NCBI GenBank assembly: GCA_963920665.1
Contig: OY987271.1
Coordinates: 7,629,350-7,693,349 of the forward strand
Direction: 5' to 3'
Origin: Straminergon stramineum
Taxonomy: Eukaryota; Streptophyta; Bryopsida; Hypnales; Calliergonaceae
Length of the DNA: 64,000 nt
Shown piece by piece: positions 61,874 to 64,000 of this stretch. How positions within the stretch are numbered: the first letter of the stretch is position 1; each line of letters starts with the position of its first letter. A program made the position numbers and the translations under genes. The notes beneath the pieces are model-generated. The model was not told the DNA's origin and searched no databases. It saw only the letters and a list, made by a program, of their open reading frames with translations.

Positions 61874-62999
61874 CTAGAGCCTGTCGTGGTAGACCAGAGT
61901 CTCGGTGTTGTTGAGGTTGCGGCGGACGCCTTTCTTGGCAAGCTCGCGGTACTTCTTACTGTTACCCTTGCAAAGCTCCACGGGGTACTTGACAGCGTTT
62001 TTCTGGAGCTTGTGGAGCGCCGACTCGCCCAGGTCCACATTGCAGACGTCCGCCAGGCGCACCAGGTACAGCAGCACGTCCGAAAGCTCCTCGCCCAGGT
62101 GCTCCTTCTCCGCGTCGTTCCAGTCCGAAAGCCCGCGCGGCACTTCGCCTTTCCACTGGAAGATCTCCGACAGCTCGCCCACTTCGCCCACCTGCAATAC
62201 GCATTCCACGATTCTGTCAAACGGATTCATTCCGCCAACAATCGATCTCCTACACTCACAGACGGAGACTCTAATAGAGACTCTAACAGAGACTTTCCAT
62301 AGAGCGGATCAGAATTCGGTAGTTCCATGTGATGATATTCCAACAGACTGCTCACAGTGCAGGGGAGGGGAAGGACCATGCCAAATCCCCACCCGCTTCG
62401 TGGTGTAGAAAATCAGCACAAGGAAGTCCCAAACCAGTGAAACTGATGTCAATCTGACGGGCGGGTGGGAAGAACAGCCCAACTGGTATATAACAGTCAG
62501 GCCCATACTAGCTAGCTAAGCGTTGTTCTGGTGCAACCATTGAGACTTCCTCTAAGCTGGTGCATCTGCTAGGCCACCAGAATGTTAATGGTCTAGTCCC
62601 TCTCCTCCCCACCCAACCCAACTCACAGCTAGCAATCTTACAGGAATACCATATTTTTACAGGGTGATTGTCACGACCAGTCCCTCCGCTCACATGTAAC
62701 AGCAATTCTGATCCGCTGCACTGTCAAATGGAGCACGCACATGGACAGTCCCTCTAAAGAATTATGAAAAGCAAAATCTACGTTGGGCGATGGCGACTAC
62801 GTACGAGAGCGAGGAGTAGATTGCGAGGGCTGTGGAACTGGTCCCACTCGCGATCGGCGGCAAACCCCGCCATCTTGCGAGCCAGGTCCTTCAACGTCAC
62901 CTCCTTCTCTCCCGGCGCCATCATAAAATTCGCCTTCTTCTCGTGCATGGCCAGCTTATCCGCCACCGTATTCTGCACCTCTTGCGCTCTCCCAGTCAT
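61874..62999 (-). CDS. DCTPP1: dCTP pyrophosphatase 1 (MazG-like, all-alpha NTP-PPase)
   Basis: Two exons, 62999-62805 and 62191-61874, with a GT-AG intron of 613 bp at a codon boundary; 170 aa, the usual size for the family. The ATG is the first in frame after a TGA. The family hydrolyses dCTP and modified dCTP to the monophosphate plus pyrophosphate, protecting DNA from damaged precursors. Metal-binding residues are visible as ExxE at 68-71 (GEVGELSEIFQWK) and ExxD at 100-103 (EELSDVLLYLVRLADVC). WDQFHSPRNLLLAL precedes them as in animal DCTPP1. Exon 2 is much richer in G+C than the other genes here, mainly through third positions. The neighbouring genes give no functional hint. Confidence 0.95.
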
Positions 63000-63300
63000 G
63001 CTCACAGCAAAGCTTAACCGAAAACCAACCTCTCCCAAATCCGAATCTCTCGTACCCAACACCAACTGCCTCTCAAACTCAACCGTCTCAACCGCCACCA
63101 CTTCGACACTCCTCAACTCTCAACCACGATTACGATTACAAATTCCGCTGAAACACCAGAAGAAGTGCACGTTCGCTAACGAACACCAGAGAGCTCAAGA
63201 GCGAGAGAAAGAGAGGACCCGTGAGAGAGTCAGAGAGCGAGCAAGAGAGAGAGAGAGCGCGCTGAGTTGCAGAGATTCCAGGTATCACTCTGGACTTATA
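63000..63300 (-). promoter_or_regulatory. DCTPP1 5' UTR/promoter with GA-rich tract
   Basis: 63180-63262 is a GA-rich run (read CT-rich on the transcript strand) with AGAGAGAGAGAG at 63244-63257. Such CT-rich leaders are common just downstream of plant transcription starts. The start site itself is not resolved. Confidence 0.5.
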
Positions 63301-64000
63301 TACTGAAAATTCTCGTTAGCCTGATGATCGATCGGTGACTCCCAGCGCGCGCGCTCGCCCAGTGAGAGCTGCAGGAATGGCTTGTCTCCAGTGATTTCTG
63401 GGAGTTCTGGGGATGCAACAGCAGCACTCAGGGCAGGGTCTCAGTGGAGACTGAAATTCCGCGACGGACGTCGCCAAGATCTTCTCTGTTTCGTCTTGGG
63501 AAACGGGCGATAGCTGCGGGTTAGGCTGCACGCAGGGCAGGCGCTGGCTGGGACCCCCGAGCCGCCACTCCCCTCGAACAGACGGGTGGTATGAACGGAT
63601 CCTTCCACGCAGCCCGGCCATTTCGCTTCACTTCCGTCTGGGGGTGGTTGCCCTTTTGGGTTTCACTCGTACACTGTAAGGTAGAAGCACCTAAATGCGA
63701 TACTTATTTTGAATCTCTTGATATGGAAGGTGTATATAGGAAAAATGATGTGTGTGTGCTAGGAAATGGTTTAAAAGACCAACAAAATTAATTTTTGTAT
63801 TTTTTCAAGCTTGTATGAATATTGTAAAGATTTTTGGAAATAACTTCGTTGATGCACCTACTATGGACACCGGACTAACACCAATATGGGCATGGAAACA
63901 CCCAAATGAGACACACTCTAAACTTGGATTAAGTGTCAATGATTGGCTACTTCTTGGAAGAGTGACAACTTCTTGGAACCCCACATGTCTACTTTGGGTC
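63301..64000. other. Upstream flank, no gene recognised
   Basis: GC-richer to about 63650, then AT-rich to the window end. No exons or element ends could be supported. Confidence 0.35.

Noticed and set aside
61850..62302. 150-residue open frame on the + strand opposite DCTPP1 exon 2
   Set aside because: It is the antisense shadow of a GC-rich exon; the - strand frame carries the MazG motifs and proper splice sites.
1..64000. tRNA, rRNA, CRISPR array, organellar or bacterial genes
   Set aside because: None was seen by eye. The repeats lack regular spacer structure, and the genes are spliced nuclear plant genes.

Overview
This is 64 kb of nuclear DNA from a land plant. The evidence is a spliced plant-type DDB1 gene (19 coding exons, 1091 aa), a plant-family START-domain membrane protein, and a DCTPP1/MazG-type nucleotide pyrophosphatase. 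Introns are mostly short, genes are few and widely spaced, and the rest is AT-rich repeat DNA. A non-seed plant such as a bryophyte seems likely, but that is inference. No organellar, bacterial or viral genes were seen.

Layout. 1-14.7 kb: degenerate GGCTCCTTGG-type repeats, a probable Ty3-type solo LTR, a CACTA-type MITE, a long hairpin and several TTAA-flanked elements, with no intact gene. 14.7-24.9 kb: DDB1 (+ strand), with a TTAA element in intron 5 and another ending about 0.57 kb upstream of the ATG. 25-36 kb: a possible decayed gene, a Stowaway-like MITE, and a nested cluster (two TTAA elements sharing one TTAA, one of them carrying a solo LTR), then a foldback TTAA element. 36.7-39.1 kb: START gene (- strand), with a spliced 5' UTR upstream. 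41-54 kb: intergenic, with Tourist-like, MULE/hAT-like and TTAA-type MITEs. 54.4-57.6 kb: an uncharacterised coiled-coil protein gene (- strand; weakly Ska3-like) with two related TTAA elements in its introns. 59.8-60.2 kb: a second Stowaway-like MITE. 61.9-63.0 kb: DCTPP1 (- strand), in a GC-richer setting.

The most notable content is a set of about a dozen non-autonomous elements of several internal families. All have ends close to TTAA-CCC(C/T)TAAA(G/T), and all sit at TTAA. One is nested in another exactly at a TTAA, and the empty site survives in a sister copy, so TTAA duplication on insertion can be read directly. This is the target and end rule of the piggyBac superfamily, which to my knowledge is rarely reported in land plants. 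No transposase is present in the window.

The genes do not form one pathway. DDB1 is the CUL4 ubiquitin-ligase adaptor, DCTPP1 cleans the dNTP pool, the START protein probably handles lipid at a membrane, and the fourth gene may be mitotic. They are independently transcribed neighbours.
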